DNA of 64,000 nt from assembly GCA_964019135.1 (NCBI GenBank), contig OZ025249.1, positions 2,542,001-2,606,000 on the forward strand, read 5' to 3'. Positions 27,901-42,900 of the stretch are shown here, piece after piece. Position numbers and translations under genes: made by a program. The notes under the pieces are model-generated. The model searched no databases and was not told where the DNA came from. It saw only the letters and a program-made list of their open reading frames with translations. Each line of letters begins with the position of its first letter. The stretch's first letter is position 1. The stretch comes from Arenicola marina (Eukaryota; Annelida; Polychaeta; Arenicolidae).

Positions 27901-30900
27901 AATGACGGGTATAGCGGGGAAGAGGGCCGCCCCTAGCTAGCTGGGTAGCCAATGACGGGTATAGCGGGGAAGAGGGCCGCCCCTAACTAGCTGGGCCGCC
28001 AATGACGGGTATAGCGGTGAAGAGGGCCGCCCCTAGCTAGCTGGGTAGCCAATGACGGGTATAGCGGGGAAGAGGGCCGCCCCTAGCTAGCTGGGTAGCC
28101 AATGACGGGTATAGCGGGGAAAAGGGGGCCGCCCCTAGCTAGCTGGGCCGCCAATGACGGGTATAGCGGGGAAGAGGGCCGCCCTCAGCCAGCTGGGCCG
28201 CCAATGACGGGTATAGCGGGGAATCGACTCCAGCACTTCCGAGCCCGAATGACATCTAGCGACAGTAATGCCGTTCGGACCTCAGTTTGGGCAATAACTA
28301 CTTCTGTCGCTACTGTTCAACCTGTGGCTGATAATCATCTTGTTAACTGATTGGGTTTAGATCTGGTCTTGTGAATTATGCTCCCATAACGATCGGCTTT
28401 GTAGGGCGACTGTCGTGGAGGTGGAAGCGGACTTCTGGGTTGATGTCAAGTCACCCATCGTAAGCGACCCCACGGCCCCAGACATCTCAGAGAACTCGCC
28501 ATCACAGGTCAGTGGTCAGGCTCTGAGGGTCGGAGGAGGGGGGGGGGGGGGCATGGGGGAGGGATAGGGGGAGGGGAGACGGGATATGACTTCTGGGTTG
28601 ATGTCAATTCACCTATCGTACCCGACCCCATGGCCCCGGACATCTCAGAGAACCCGCCATCACAGGTCAGTGGTCAGGCTCGGAGAGTGGAAGGGGCAGG
28701 GCGGAGGCATGGGGAGGGAGAGGCGGAGAGGGGGGAGGGGCATGACTTCTGGGTGGATGTCAAGTCACCCACCGAACGCGACCCATAGAGATTGAGATAG
28801 AGCTAGAGACAGAGACAGAGTCAGAGACAGAGATCGAGATACAGACAGAGATAGAGACTTAGACAGAGCTAGAGATACAGACAGATACAGAGACAGAGAC
28901 ATAGACATAGACAGCGGCTGAGATACAGGCAGAGACAAAGGCAGTCAAATACAGAGATCGAGATAGAGACAGAGATAGAGACATAGGCAGAGCTAGAGAT
29001 ACAGACAGATACAGAGACAGAGAGAGGCAGAGACATAGTCAAAGACAGAGATCGAGATACAGACAAAGATAGTCTTAGACAGAGATATAGGCTTACACAG
29101 AGCTAGAGATACAGACAGATACAGAGACAGAGACAGAGAGAGAGACTTAGACAGAGATATAGATAGAGGTATAGATGGAGGTAGAGGTAGACGTAGAAGT
29201 AGAGACAGAGACAGAGACTTAGAGATATAGATAGATGTATAGATGGAGGTAGAGGTAGAGGCAGAGACAGAGACAGAGACTTAGACAGATATATAGATAG
29301 AGATAGAAGCAGAGGTGAAGACAGAGACAATGACAGAGATATAGATATAGATAGAGGTAGAGATACAGACAGATACACAAACAGAGCTAGAGGTAGAGGT
29401 AGAGACCGAGACCGAGACCGAGACAGAGATATAGATAGAGATAGAGGTAGAGATACAGACAGATACAGAGACAGACCTAGAGACAGAGGTAGAGGCAGAG
29501 GTAGAGGCAGAGGTAGAGGTGGGGATAGAGGTAGAGGTAGAGGTACAGCTGGAGACCGAGACCGAGACAGAGATAAAGATAAAGTTAAAGACAAAGATAA
29601 AGGCAGAGATAGAGATAGAGTTGAAGAAGAGATGGAGAGACCAGGTCAGCCACATTATAGAAGCATTGTAGCTGATATGTCTGATACAGAATATGGGGAT
29701 TTTATTCAGTGAACAATTGCTCAACTTGTCACAAATGATGCTCTTAGTTTGGCTTACATATATGCAGGTTTGTATTTTAAAATCCATTGGTTTCTGTTTG
29801 GCATGCTATTTTTCGACACGTTCTATATGATTTACATATTCTATTGTTCTAAATGTTGTAAATGCTCTAAATGTGGTAAATGTCTAAATAAAAGTTCTAA
29901 ACGTTTCATTGTTCAAAACGTTTCGTAGCTAAATGTTCTACTGTTCTATCGCTCAAAATATTCTATTGTTCTAAATATTCAATTGTTCTATTAATCTAGG
30001 CGTTCTATTGTTCTATATGTCGAAACATTCTCCTATATTGTTGTCTCTTCATGTTGCTCAGAATTGTGCAAGCGCCGCGGGTTGCTTCAGCTACCCTACC
30101 GGTTGCCAAGGCGACGGATTGATATTATTCTTACGGTGTACGAAGTCTAACCTGTGACGTCATATAGCTAATGTAGTCCTATTTTCCTGCTAGGACTGCG
30201 GAGGCGCCGGTGGCTGCTTTATGCACCCGACCGGTTGCCAAGGCGGCGCCTGCGTGGCTTCTATTACATGGACACCGGAAGGATCGGCGACGACACCGGC
30301 CTACGTCGACATCACGCTGACAGGCGCCTCAGACGGATACGTGGCCGTCGGCTTGTCGACCGACCAGAGCATGGTATGTAGGTCTACGGTAAACGTCCGT
30401 GGTAAACGGTCCTTCAGCTGTAGTCGTCTCACCTTATCGCTTGCACAGTAGCGGTCTCTTCGCGTCCGTCTCACAGTGCCTGTCTCATTCTGTTTGTTTT
30501 CAGGGAACTGACAGTGTCATGGAGTGCGTGAACGATGGCGGGACCGTGAGAGCCCGTATGTCCTACAACGAGGGACACACTAACCAAGAGAACAAGGTAT
30601 GAACCGAGGCGAGCTGCCAACTGCTGAACAATGTTTAGATCAACAATCCAAGTAAATGGCACCCATTATGATGTCATTGTCGGTATTCTTGCTATCTTAA
30701 TCAACGATATCTCGATCGCAATATACAATCATTCTGGTGAATAATTGTCCGAAAAAAAAAAGTTTACACATAAGGATTATGGTTTTATTCGTTACTGCAG
30801 GGGTTATACACAGTCAAAACCAAAGTCCCACATGATGACGCGTCTTGCCGGCAACATGGCGCCTGACTCCATGTTTGTGTTTCCCGTTCCAGTTTACCGA

Positions 30901-33900
30901 GGGTATAAGTGACGTCACCGGAAGTGTCGTCAACGGGACCATCACGTGCAGCTTCAGGCGAATGACGTCAGTCGCTGGAAACAGCAAGATTTTCCCCCTT
31001 GACACTGCCTATTATCTGCTCGTAGCTCTGGGGGACTATTCTGAGGGCAAGTAACTGTACCATCACTGCCAGGCAAAAGAATTATGGCAAGTCTTTTCTT
31101 TCAACTCATTGGTCAGTGTTCTAGTCCCAATACTCTCGATCCAGTGGCAAACCTTTTCACGAACACTGTAAAGTCACTATAACGCCTCTCACGTATTTCA
31201 TTGTGTAACATTGTAACAAATCTCGATGGTTCTCCGAAGATGTGTTTTGGTTTCGGTTTGAGTATGGCTACCGCCAAGGTGACCAGGAACACACACAAAA
31301 ATTCGTCTATGCTATAACTTTTCTGCTTTAAGACGAGTATTACGGTTTCATCATGGGTAACCACTTGTAATTAATAATATAAATCCTGGAAACGCGGTAA
31401 ATGGCATGGGAAACATTTATTAAGTAACAAACAACAAATAACGCTTCGAGAAATAGCATCAACTGGTCGAAGTTTCATTATTTCAATATTAATATGCATT
31501 CAATAGGAATGATATCTTGCTACCTTTCTAAGTCGCCTACGTCCCTTGTGATTAGGTGGTTCGTCTTTCATGTTGATTTAAACCATTGTGTCACTATAGC
31601 CCACGTATAACTCACGCCCAGAATTTAAAAATTTCGATTGATTTCGTGGAAAGCTGGAGCGGGCCAACTGAATGTAGGGCGAGACTGTGGTCAATCTGTG
31701 CGCCGCCCTCAGTGGCCATCGTTAGTCTGAGGCTTGAACATGGGGGCCACACTGAATGACATCAGTCCATGAGCACTCACTGGATAGCCCGAAACTATGG
31801 ACACTTGGCTATAGCAAAACAAGCATAGCCATGTAGCATTTTGCAGTAAAAAATCAACTATACGTGACAATTTGAATGTCTTAAATATAGCTTTCATAAT
31901 TAGTTTCAATAACTTAAAAGTACTTTCTTATTACTGATGTAGGAACCATTCCAAAGTTGCTAAGTCTTCACAAGGAGCCATACTTGATTACTGGCACAAA
32001 GATTGATAATAATATACCACCATCTGTGATGACAGCGAATTGATCATTGCACATGTGCAAAGTCATCACATGATCACATAAGGCATTCTAATTTGCTTTT
32101 AGATTTCTTCCTGTTCAGAGATCTAGAGATTGGCCCAGTGAAAGCAAATGTTGTCTTATGGAGTTTTGGTGACAGACAGTATTGGTGCTTTTCAAGAAGG
32201 TTTACTTATGTGATTAGTCCTAACGTCTCAGGAAGTAATAGAAAAAGAATTAAGGTATGTTTCTGTTATAAAGCTTTGCCCCTAAAATGCGGAGAATGAG
32301 AGTTACACTTGGTCAAAGTCTAACATTCCTGGAATGGGGTTGTTCCAGACCTACGTTTACTATACAATGCGACTAGGCTTTGTGTCAGCTCACCCACAGC
32401 CTAGGGCTCTGAGCTAGGTAGCCAGTACGTAAGAGACAGACCCTTCTTTGTCACTGAGTAACTGTAACTGTAACTGTAACCTACACAGCCGGCATCTTTC
32501 CTTCCTAGGTTCGTGAATCCAATCCCTGAATGGCTTTGCCCTCGTTTTACTGTGACATATGACCTTGAACTTGACCTTGACGGTTGAACATATATCTTTC
32601 ATAGTTGGGCAATCTATGGTAAACAGTATAACTTAGTTTTATTAGTGGCTGCCTCAACTACAGGCGAAATGTAAGGAACAGTCAAAGCAAACCTTACCTT
32701 ATGCGTTGATCTCAAGAAGGCGTTCGACACTGTCGGTATATGAAGCAGAGGAAACCATGGTGCGGCATGGTTCACGGGTCAGCTGGCGGTATGTTACAGT
32801 CACGTTATCTTCCAGGGAGAAAGCAACGACACGTGACGCGCCTATCGTCCGCTCAACAGTTTCGCCTGACCGAGGTTTCGGCAGGAGCTGGAGGTGGCGG
32901 AGGGACGTCGGTAAGTCAACCATGTCCAGCGCCTGTGCGACATGTGACATCAGTTTGTTCGATAACCATGTATATGCTGTTATATTAAAACACTCATATG
33001 GCCGAACTTTGGCCCTTAAGTACGCTCCTAGAGCTGTCTAACGTTTAGGTCACATGTCGTGTACCGGTGGTTGATATGTTGATTTCTCACTAATTTCAGA
33101 ATCTCAAGTGTGGTAGCTAAGTACTTCTTGTCCTAACATAATAAATAAAACCGTCTTGCGTCCATGCGTTTGGCTGTGAGACAACAACACTGATGCATGG
33201 ACAAAAGATTGATATTAATCTTACGGTGTACGAGGTCAAACCTGTGACATCATACAGCTAATGTAGTCCTATTTCCCTGCTAGGACTGTGGAAGCGCCGC
33301 GGGTTGCGTCAGCTTCCCGACCGGTTGCCAAGGCGACGCCTGCGTGGCTTCTATTACATGGACACCGGAAGGATCGGCGACGACACCGGCCTACGTCGAC
33401 ATCACGCTGACAGGCGCCTCAGACGGATACGTGGCCGTCGGCTTGTCCACCGACCAGAGCATGGTATGTAGGTCTACGGTAAACGTCCGTGGTAAACGGT
33501 CCTTCAGCTGTGGTCGTCTCACCTTATCGCTCGCACAGTAGCGCTCTCTTCGCGTCAGTCTCACAGTGCCTGTCTCATTCGGTTTGTTTTCAGGGAACTG
33601 ACAGTGTCATGGAGTGCGTGAACGATGGCGGGACCGTGAGAGCCCGTATGTCCTACAACGAGGGACACACTAACCAAGAGAACAAGGTATGAACCGAGGC
33701 GAGCTGCCAACTGCTGAACAATGTTTAGATCAACAATCCAAGTAAATGGCACCCATTATGATGTCATTGTCGGTATTCTTGCTATCTTAATCAACGATAT
33801 CTCGATCGCAACATACAATCATTCTGGTGAATAATTGTCCGAAAAAAAAAAGTTTACACATAAGGATTATGGTTTTATTCGTTACTGCAGGGGTTATACA

Positions 33901-36900
33901 CAGTCAAAACCAAAGTCCCACATGATGACGCGTCTTGCCGGCAACATGGCGCCTGACTCCATGTTTGTGTTTCCCGTTCCAGTTTACCGAGGGTATAAGT
34001 GACGTCACCGGAAGTGTCGTCAACGGGACCATCACGTGCAGCTTCAGGCGAATGACGTCAGTCGCTGGAAACAGCAAGATTTTCCCCCTTGACACTGCCT
34101 ATTATCTGCTCGTAGCTCTGGGGGACTATTCTGAGGGCAAGTAACTGTACCATCACTGCCAGGCAAAAGAATTATGGCAAGTCTTTTCTTTCAACTCATT
34201 GGTCAGTGTTCTAGTCCCAATACTCTCGATCCAGTGGCAAACCTTTTCACGAACACTGTAAAGTCACTATAACGCCTCTCACGTATTTCATTGTGTAACA
34301 TTGTAACAAATCTCGATGGTTCTCCGAAGATGTGTTTTGGTTTCGGTTTGAGTATGGCTACCGCCAAGGTGACCAGGAACACACACAAAAATTCGTCTAT
34401 GCTATAACTTTTCTGCTTTAAGACGAGTATTACGGTTTCATCATGGGTAACCACTTGTAATTAATAATATAAATCCTGGAAACGCGGTAAATGGCATGGG
34501 AAACATTTATTAAGTAACAAACAACAAATAACGCTTCGAGAAATAGCATCAACTGGTCGAAGTTTCATTATTTCAATATTAATATGCATTCAATAGGAAT
34601 GATATCTTGCTACCTTTCTAAGTCGCCTACGTCCCTTGTGATTAGGTGGTTCGTCTTTCATGTTGATTTAAACCATTGTGTCACTATAGCCCACGTATAA
34701 CTCACGCCCAGAATTTAAAAATTTCGATTGATTCCGTGGAAAGCTGGAGCGGGCCAACTGAATGTAGGGCGAGACTGTGGTCAATCTGTGCGCCGCCCTC
34801 AGTGGCCATCGTTAGTCTGAGGCTTGAACATGGGGGCCACACTGAATGACATCAGTCCATGAGCACTCACTGGATAGCCCGAAACTATGGACACTTGGCT
34901 ATAGCAAAACAAGCATAGCCATGTAGCATTTTGCAGTAAAAAATCAACTATACGTGACAATTTGAATGTCTTAAATATAGCTTTCATAATTAGTTTCAAT
35001 AACTTAAAAGTACTTTCTTATTACTGATGTAGGAACCATTCCAAAGTTGCTAAGTCTTCACAAGGAGCCATACTTGATTACTGGCACAAAGATTGATAAT
35101 AATATACCACCATCTGTGATGACAGCGAATTGATCATTGCACATGTGCAAAGTCATCACATGATCACATAAGGCATTCTAATTTGCTTTTAGATTTCTTC
35201 CTGTTCAGAGATCTAGAGATTGGCCCAGTGAAAGCAAATGTTGTCTTATGGAGTTTTGGTGACAGACAGTATTGGTGCTTTTCAAGAAGGTTTACTTATG
35301 TGATTAGTCCTAACGTCTCAGGAAGTAATAGAAAAAGAATTAAGGTATGTTTCTGTTATAAAGCTTTGCCCCTAAAATGCGGAGAATGAGAGTTACACTT
35401 GGTCAAAGTCTAACATTCCTGGAATGGGGTTGTTCCAGACCTACGTTTACTATACAATGCGACTAGGCTTTGTGTCAGCTCACCCACAGCCTAGGGTTCT
35501 GAGCTAGGTAGCCAGTACGTAAGAGACAGACCCTTCTTTGTCACTGAGTAACTGTAACTGTAACTGTAACCTACACAGCCGGCATCTTTCCTTCCTAGGT
35601 TCGTGAATCCAATCCCTGAATGGCTTTGCCCTCGTTTTACTGTGACATATGACCTTGAACTTGACCTTGACGGTTGAACATATATCTTTCATAGTTGGGC
35701 AATCTATGGTAAACAGAATAACTTAGTTTTATTAGTGGCTGCCTCAACTACAGGCGAAATGTAAGGAACAGTCAAAGCAAACCTTACCTTATGCGTTGAT
35801 CTCAAGAAGGCGTTCGACACTGTCGGTATATGAAGCAGAGGAAACCATGGTGCGGCATGGTTCACGGGTCAGCTGGCGGTATGTTACAGTCACGTTATCT
35901 TCCAGGGAGAAAGCAACGACACGTGACGCGCCTATCGTCCGCTCAACAGTTTCGCCTGACCGAGGTTTCGGCAGGAGCTGGAGGTGGCGGAGGGACGTCG
36001 GTAAGTCAACCATGTCCAGCGCCTGTGCGACATGTGACATCAGTTTGTTCGATAACCATGTATATGCTGTTATATTAAAACACTCATATGGCCGAACTTT
36101 GGCCCTTAAGTACGCTCCTAGAGCTGTCTAACGTTTAGGTCACATGTCGTGTACCGGTGGTTGATATGTTGATTTCTCACTAATTTCAGAATCTCAAGTG
36201 TGGTAGCTAAGTACTTCTTGTCCTAACATAATAAATAAAACCGTCTTGCGTCCATGCGTTTGGCTGTGAGACAACAACACTGATGCATGGACAAAAGATT
36301 GATATTAATCTTACGGTGTACGAGGTCAAACCTGTGACATCATACAGCTAATGTAGTCCTATTTCCCTGCTAGGACTGTGGAAGCGCCGCGGGTTGCGTC
36401 AGCTTCCCGACCGGTTGCCAAGGCGACGCCTGCGTGGCTTCTATTACATGGACACCGGAAGGATCGGCGACGACACCGGCCTACGTCGACATCACGCTGA
36501 CAGGCGCCTCAGACGGATACGTGGCCGTCGGCTTGTCCACCGACCAGAGCATGGTATGTAGGTCTACGGTAAACGTCCGTGGTAAACGGTCCTTCAGCTG
36601 TGGTCGTCTCACCTTATCGCTCGCACAGTAGCGCTCTCTTCGCGTCAGTCTCACAGTGCCTGTCTCATTCGGTTTGTTTTCAGGGAACTGACAGTGTCAT
36701 GGAGTGCGTGAACGATGGCGGGACCGTGAGAGCCCGTATGTCCTACAACGAGGGACACACTAACCAAGAGAACAAGGTATGAACCGAGGCGAGCTGCCAA
36801 CTGCTGAACAATGTTTAGATCAACAATCCAAGTAAATGGCACCCATTATGATGTCATTGTCGGTATTCTTGCTATCTTAATCAACGATATCTCGATCGCA

Positions 36901-39900
36901 ACATACAATCATTCTGGTGAATAATTGTCCGAAAAAAAAAAGTTTACACATAAGGATTATGGTTTTATTCGTTACTGCAGGGGTTATACACAGTCAAAAC
37001 CAAAGTCCCACATGATGACGCGTCTTGCCGGCAACATGGCGCCTGACTCCATGTTTGTGTTTCGCGTTCCAGTTTACCGAGGGTATAAGTGACGTCACCG
37101 GAAGTGTCGTCAACGGGACCATCACGTGCAGCTTCAGGCGAATGACGTCAGTCGCTGGAAACAGCAAGATTTTCCCCCTTGACACTGCCTATTATCTGCT
37201 CGTAGCTCTGGGGGACTATTCTGAAGGCAAGTAACTGTACCATCACTGCCAGGCAAAAGAATTATGGCAAGTCTTTTCTTTCAACTCATTGGTCAGTGTT
37301 CTAGTCCCAATACTCTCGATCCAGTGGCAAACCTTTTCACGAACACTGTGAAGTCACGATAACGCCTGTCACGTATTTCATTGTGTAACATTGTAACAAA
37401 TCTCGATGGTTCTCCGAAGATGTGTTTTGGTTTCGGTTTGAGTATGGCTACCGCCAAGGTGACCAGGAACACACACAAAAATTCGTCTATGCTATAATTG
37501 TTCTGCTTTAAGACGAGTACTACGGTTTCATCATGGGTAACCACTTGTAATTAATAATATAAATCCTGGAAACGCGGTAGATGGCAAGGGAAACATTTAT
37601 TAAGTAACAAACAACAAATTACACTTCGAGAAATAGCATCAACTGGTCGAAGTTTCATTATTTTAATATTAATATGCATTCAATAGGAATGATATCTTGC
37701 TACCTTTCTAAGTCGTCTACGTCCCCTGTGATTAGGTGGTTCGTCTTTCATGTTGATTTAAACCAATGTGTCAGTATAGCTCACGTATAACTCACGTCCA
37801 AAATTTAAAAAAAATCGATTGATTTCGTGGAAAGCTGGAGCGGGCCAACTGAATGTAGGGCGAGACTGTGGTCAATCTGTGCGCCGCCCTCAGTGGCCAT
37901 CATTAGTCTGAGGCTTGAACATGGCGGCCACACTGAATGACATCAGTGCATGAGCACTCACTGGATAGCCAGGAGCTATGGACACTTGGCTATAGCAAAA
38001 CAAGCATAGCCATGCAGCATTTTGCAGTAAAAAATCAACTTTACGTGACAATTCGAATGTCTTAAATATAGCTTTCATAATTAGTTCCAATAATTTGAAA
38101 GTACTTTCTTATTACTGGTGTAGGAACCATTCCAAAGTTGCTAAGTCTTCACAAGAAGCCATAATTGATTACTGGCACAAAGATTGATAATAATATACCA
38201 CCATCTGTGATGACAGCGAATTGATCATTGCACATGTGCAAAGTCATCACATGATCACATAAGGCATTCTAATTTGCTTTTAGATTTCTTCCTGTTCAGA
38301 GATCTAGAGATTGGCCCAGTGAAAGCAAATGTTGTCTTATGGAGTTTTGGTGACAGACAGTATTGGTGCTTTTCAAGAAGGTTTACTTATGTGATTAGTC
38401 CTAACGTCTCAGGAAGTAATAGAAAAAGAATTAAGGTATGTTTCTGTTATAAAGCTTTGCCCCTAAAATGCGGAGAATGAGAGTTACACTTGGTCAAAGT
38501 CTAACATTCCTGGAATGGGGTTGTTCCAGACCTACGTTTACTATACAATGCGACTAGGCTTTGTGTCAGCTCACCCACAGCCTAGGGTTCTGAGCTAGGT
38601 AGCCAGTACGTAAGAGACAGACCCTTCTTTGTCACTGAGTAACTGTAACTGTAACTGTAACCTACACAGCCGGCATCTTTCCTTCCTAGGTTCGTGAATC
38701 CAATCCCTGAATGGCTTTGCCCTCGTTTTACTGTGACATATGACCTTGAACTTGACCTTGACGGTTGAACATATATCTTTCATAGTTGGGCAATCTATGG
38801 TAAACAGAATAACTTAGTTTTATTAGTGGCTGCCTCAACTACAGGCGAAATGTAAGGAACAGTCAAAGCAAACCTTACCTTATGCGTTGATCTCAAGAAG
38901 GCGTTCGACACTGTCGGTATATGAAGCAGAGGAAACCATGGTGCGGCATGGTTCACGGGTCAGCTGGCGGTATGTTACAGTCACGTTATCTTCCAGGGAG
39001 AAAGCAACGACACGTGACGCGCCTATCGTCCGCTCAACAGTTTCGCCTGACCGAGGTTTCGGCAGGAGCTGGAGGTGGCGGAGGGACGTCGGTAAGTCAA
39101 CCATGTCCAGCGCCTGTGCGACATGTGACATCAGTTTGTTCGATAACCATGTATATGCTGTTATATTAAAACACTCATATGGCCGAACTTTGGCCCTTAA
39201 GTACGCTCCTAGAGCTGTCTAACGTTTAGGTCACATGTCGTGTACCGGTGGTTGATATGTTGATTTCTCACTAATTTCAGAATCTCAAGTGTGGTAGCTA
39301 AGTACTTCTTGTCCTAACATAATAAATAAAACCGTCTTGCGTCCATGCGTTTGGCTGTGAGACAACAACACTGATGCATGGACAAAAGATTGATATTAAT
39401 CTTACGGTGTACGAGGTCAAACCTGTGACATCATACAGCTAATGTAGTCCTATTTCCCTGCTAGGACTGTGGAAGCGCCGCGGGTTGCGTCAGCTTCCCG
39501 ACCGGTTGCCAAGGCGACGCCTGCGTGGCTTCTATTACATGGACACCGGAAGGATCGGCGACGACACCGGCCTACGTCGACATCACGCTGACAGGCGCCT
39601 CAGACGGATACGTGGCCGTCGGCTTGTCCACCGACCAGAGCATGGTATGTAGGTCTACGGTAAACGTCCGTGGTAAACGGTCCTTCAGCTGTGGTCGTCT
39701 CACCTTATCGCTCGCACAGTAGCGCTCTCTTCGCGTCAGTCTCACAGTGCCTGTCTCATTCGGTTTGTTTTCAGGGAACTGACAGTGTCATGGAGTGCGT
39801 GAACGATGGCGGGACCGTGAGAGCCCGTATGTCCTACAACGAGGGACACACTAACCAAGAGAACAAGGTATGAACCGAGGCGAGCTGCCAACTGCTGAAC

Positions 39901-42900
39901 AATGTTTAGATCAACAATCCAAGTAAATGGCACCCATTATGATGTCATTGTCGGTATTCTTGCTATCTTAATCAACGATATCTCGATCGCAACATACAAT
40001 CATTCTGGTGAATAATTGTCCGAAAAAAAAAAGTTTACACATAAGGATTATGGTTTTATTCGTTACTGCAGGGGTTATACACAGTCAAAACCAAAGTCCC
40101 ACATGATGACGCGTCTTGCCGGCAACATGGCGCCTGACTCCATGTTTGTGTTTCCCGTTCCAGTTTACCGAGGGTATAAGTGACGTCACCGGAAGTGTCG
40201 TCAACGGGACCATCACGTGCAGCTTCAGGCGAATGACGTCAGTCGCTGGAAACAGCAAGATTTTCCCCCTTGACACTGCCTATTATCTGCTCGTAGCTCT
40301 GGGGGACTATTCTGAAGGCAAGTAACTGTACCATCACTGCCAGGCAAAAGAATTATGGCAAGTCTTTTCTTTCAACTCATTGGTCAGTGTTCTAGTCCCA
40401 ATACTCTCGATCCAGTGGCAAACCTTTTCACGAACACTGTAAAGTCACTATAACGCCTCTCACGTATTTCATTGTGTAACATTGTAACAAATCTCGATGG
40501 TTCTCCGAAGATGTGTTTTGGTTTCGGTTTGAGTATGGCTACCGCCAAGGTGACCAGGAACACACACAAAAATTCGTCTATGCTATAACTTTTCTGCTTT
40601 AAGACGAGTATTACGGTTTCATCATGGGTAACCACTTGTAATTAATAATATAAATCCTGGAAACGCGGTAAATGGCATGGGAAACATTTATTAAGTAACA
40701 AACAACAAATAACGCTTCGAGAAATAGCATCAACTGGTCGAAGTTTCATTATTTCAATATTAATATGCATTCAATAGGAATGATATCTTGCTACCTTTCT
40801 AAGTCGCCTACGTCCCTTGTGATTAGGTGGTTCGTCTTTCATGTTGATTTAAACCATTGTGTCACTATAGCCCACGTATAACTCACGCCCAGAATTTAAA
40901 AATTTCGATTGATTTCGTGGAAAGCTGGAGCGGGCCAACTGAATGTAGGGCGAGACTGTGGTCAATCTGTGCGCCGCCCTCAGTGGCCATCGTTAGTCTG
41001 AGGCTTGAACATTGGGGCCACACTGAATGACATCAGTCCATGAGCACTCACTGGATAGCCCGAAACTATGGACACTTGGCTATAGCAAAACAAGCATAGC
41101 CATGTAGCATTTTGCAGTAAAAAATCAACTATACGTGACAATTTGAATGTCTTAAATATAGCTTTCATAATTAGTTTCAATAACTTAAAAGTACTTTCTT
41201 ATTACTGATGTAGGAACCATTCCAAAGTTGCTAAGTCTTCACAAGGAGCCATACTTGATTACTGGCACAAAGATTGATAATAATATACCACCATCTGTGA
41301 TGACAGCGAATTGATCATTGCACATGTGCAAAGTCATCACATGATCACATAAGGCATTCTAATTTGCTTTTAGATTTCTTCCTGTTCAGAGATCTAGAGA
41401 TTGGCCCAGTGAAAGCAAATGTTGTCTTATGGAGTTTTGGTGACAGACAGTATTGGTGCTTTTCAAGAAGGTTTACTTATGTGATTAGTCCTAACGTCTC
41501 AGGAAGTAATAGAAAAAGAATTAAGGTATGTTTCTGTTATAAAGCTTTGCCCCTAAAATGCGGAGAATGAGAGTTACACTTGGTCAAAGTCTAACATTCC
41601 TGGAATGGGGTTGTTCCAGACCTACGTTTACTATACAATGCGACTAGGCTTTGTGTCAGCTCACCCACAGCCTAGGGTTCTGAGCTAGGTAGCCAGTACG
41701 TAAGAGACAGACCCTTCTTTGTCACTGAGTAACTGTAACTGTAACTGTAACCTACACAGCCGGCATCTTTCCTTCCTAGGTTCGTGAATCCAATCCCTGA
41801 ATGGCTTTGCCCTCGTTTTACTGTGACATATGACCTTGAACTTGACCTTGACGGTTGAACATATATCTTTCATAGTTGGGCAATCTATGGTAAACAGAAT
41901 AACTTAGTTTTATTAGTGGCTGCCTCAACTACAGGCGAAATGTAAGGAACAGTCAAAGCAAACCTTACCTTATGCGTTGATCTCAAGAAGGCGTTCGACA
42001 CTGTCGGTATATGAAGCAGAGGAAACCATGGTGCGGCATGGTTCACGGGTCAGCTGGCGGTATGTTACAGTCACGTTATCTTCCAGGGAGAAAGCAACGA
42101 CACGTGACGCGCCTATCGTCCGCTCAACGGTTTCGCCTGACCGAGGTTTCGGCAGGAGCTGGAGGTGGCGGAGGGACGTCGGTAAGTCAACCATGTCCAG
42201 CGCCTGTGCGACATGTGACATCAGTTTGTTCGATAACCATGTATATGCTGTTATATTAAAACACTCATATGGCCGAACTTTGGCCCTTAAGTACGCTCCT
42301 AGAGCTGTCTAACGTTTAGGTCACATGTCGTGTACCGGTGGTTGATATGTTGATTTCTCACTAATTTCAGAATCTCAAGTGTGGTAGCTAAGTACTTCTT
42401 GTCCTAACATAATAAATAAAACCGTCTTGCGTCCATGCGTTTGGCTGTGAGACAACAACACTGATGCATGGACAAAAGATTGATATTAATCTTACGGTGT
42501 ACGAGGTCAAACCTGTGACATCATACAGCTAATGTAGTCCTATTTCCCTGCTAGGACTGTGGAAGCGCCGCGGGTTGCGTCAGCTTCCCGACCGGTTGCC
42601 AAGGCGACGCCTGCGTGGCTTCTATTACATGGACACCGGAAGGATCGGCGACGACACCGGCCTACGTCGACATCACGCTGACAGGCGCCTCAGACGGATA
42701 CGTGGCCGTCGGCTTGTCCACCGACCAGAGCATGGTATGTAGGTCTACGGTAAACGTCCGTGGTAAACGGTCCTTCAGCTGTGGTCGTCTCACCTTATCG
42801 CTCGCACAGTAGCGCTCTCTTCGCGTCAGTCTCACAGTGCCTGTCTCATTCGGTTTGTTTTCAGGGAACTGACAGTGTCATGGAGTGCGTGAACGATGGC

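Noticed and set aside
11065..28223. CRISPR array
   Set aside because: Units are contiguous near-identical tandem repeats with no unique spacers, and the setting is a eukaryotic intron.
28869..29787. Ser/Leu-rich minus-strand ORFs
   Set aside because: Products of the AGAGAC/AGAGAT simple repeat.
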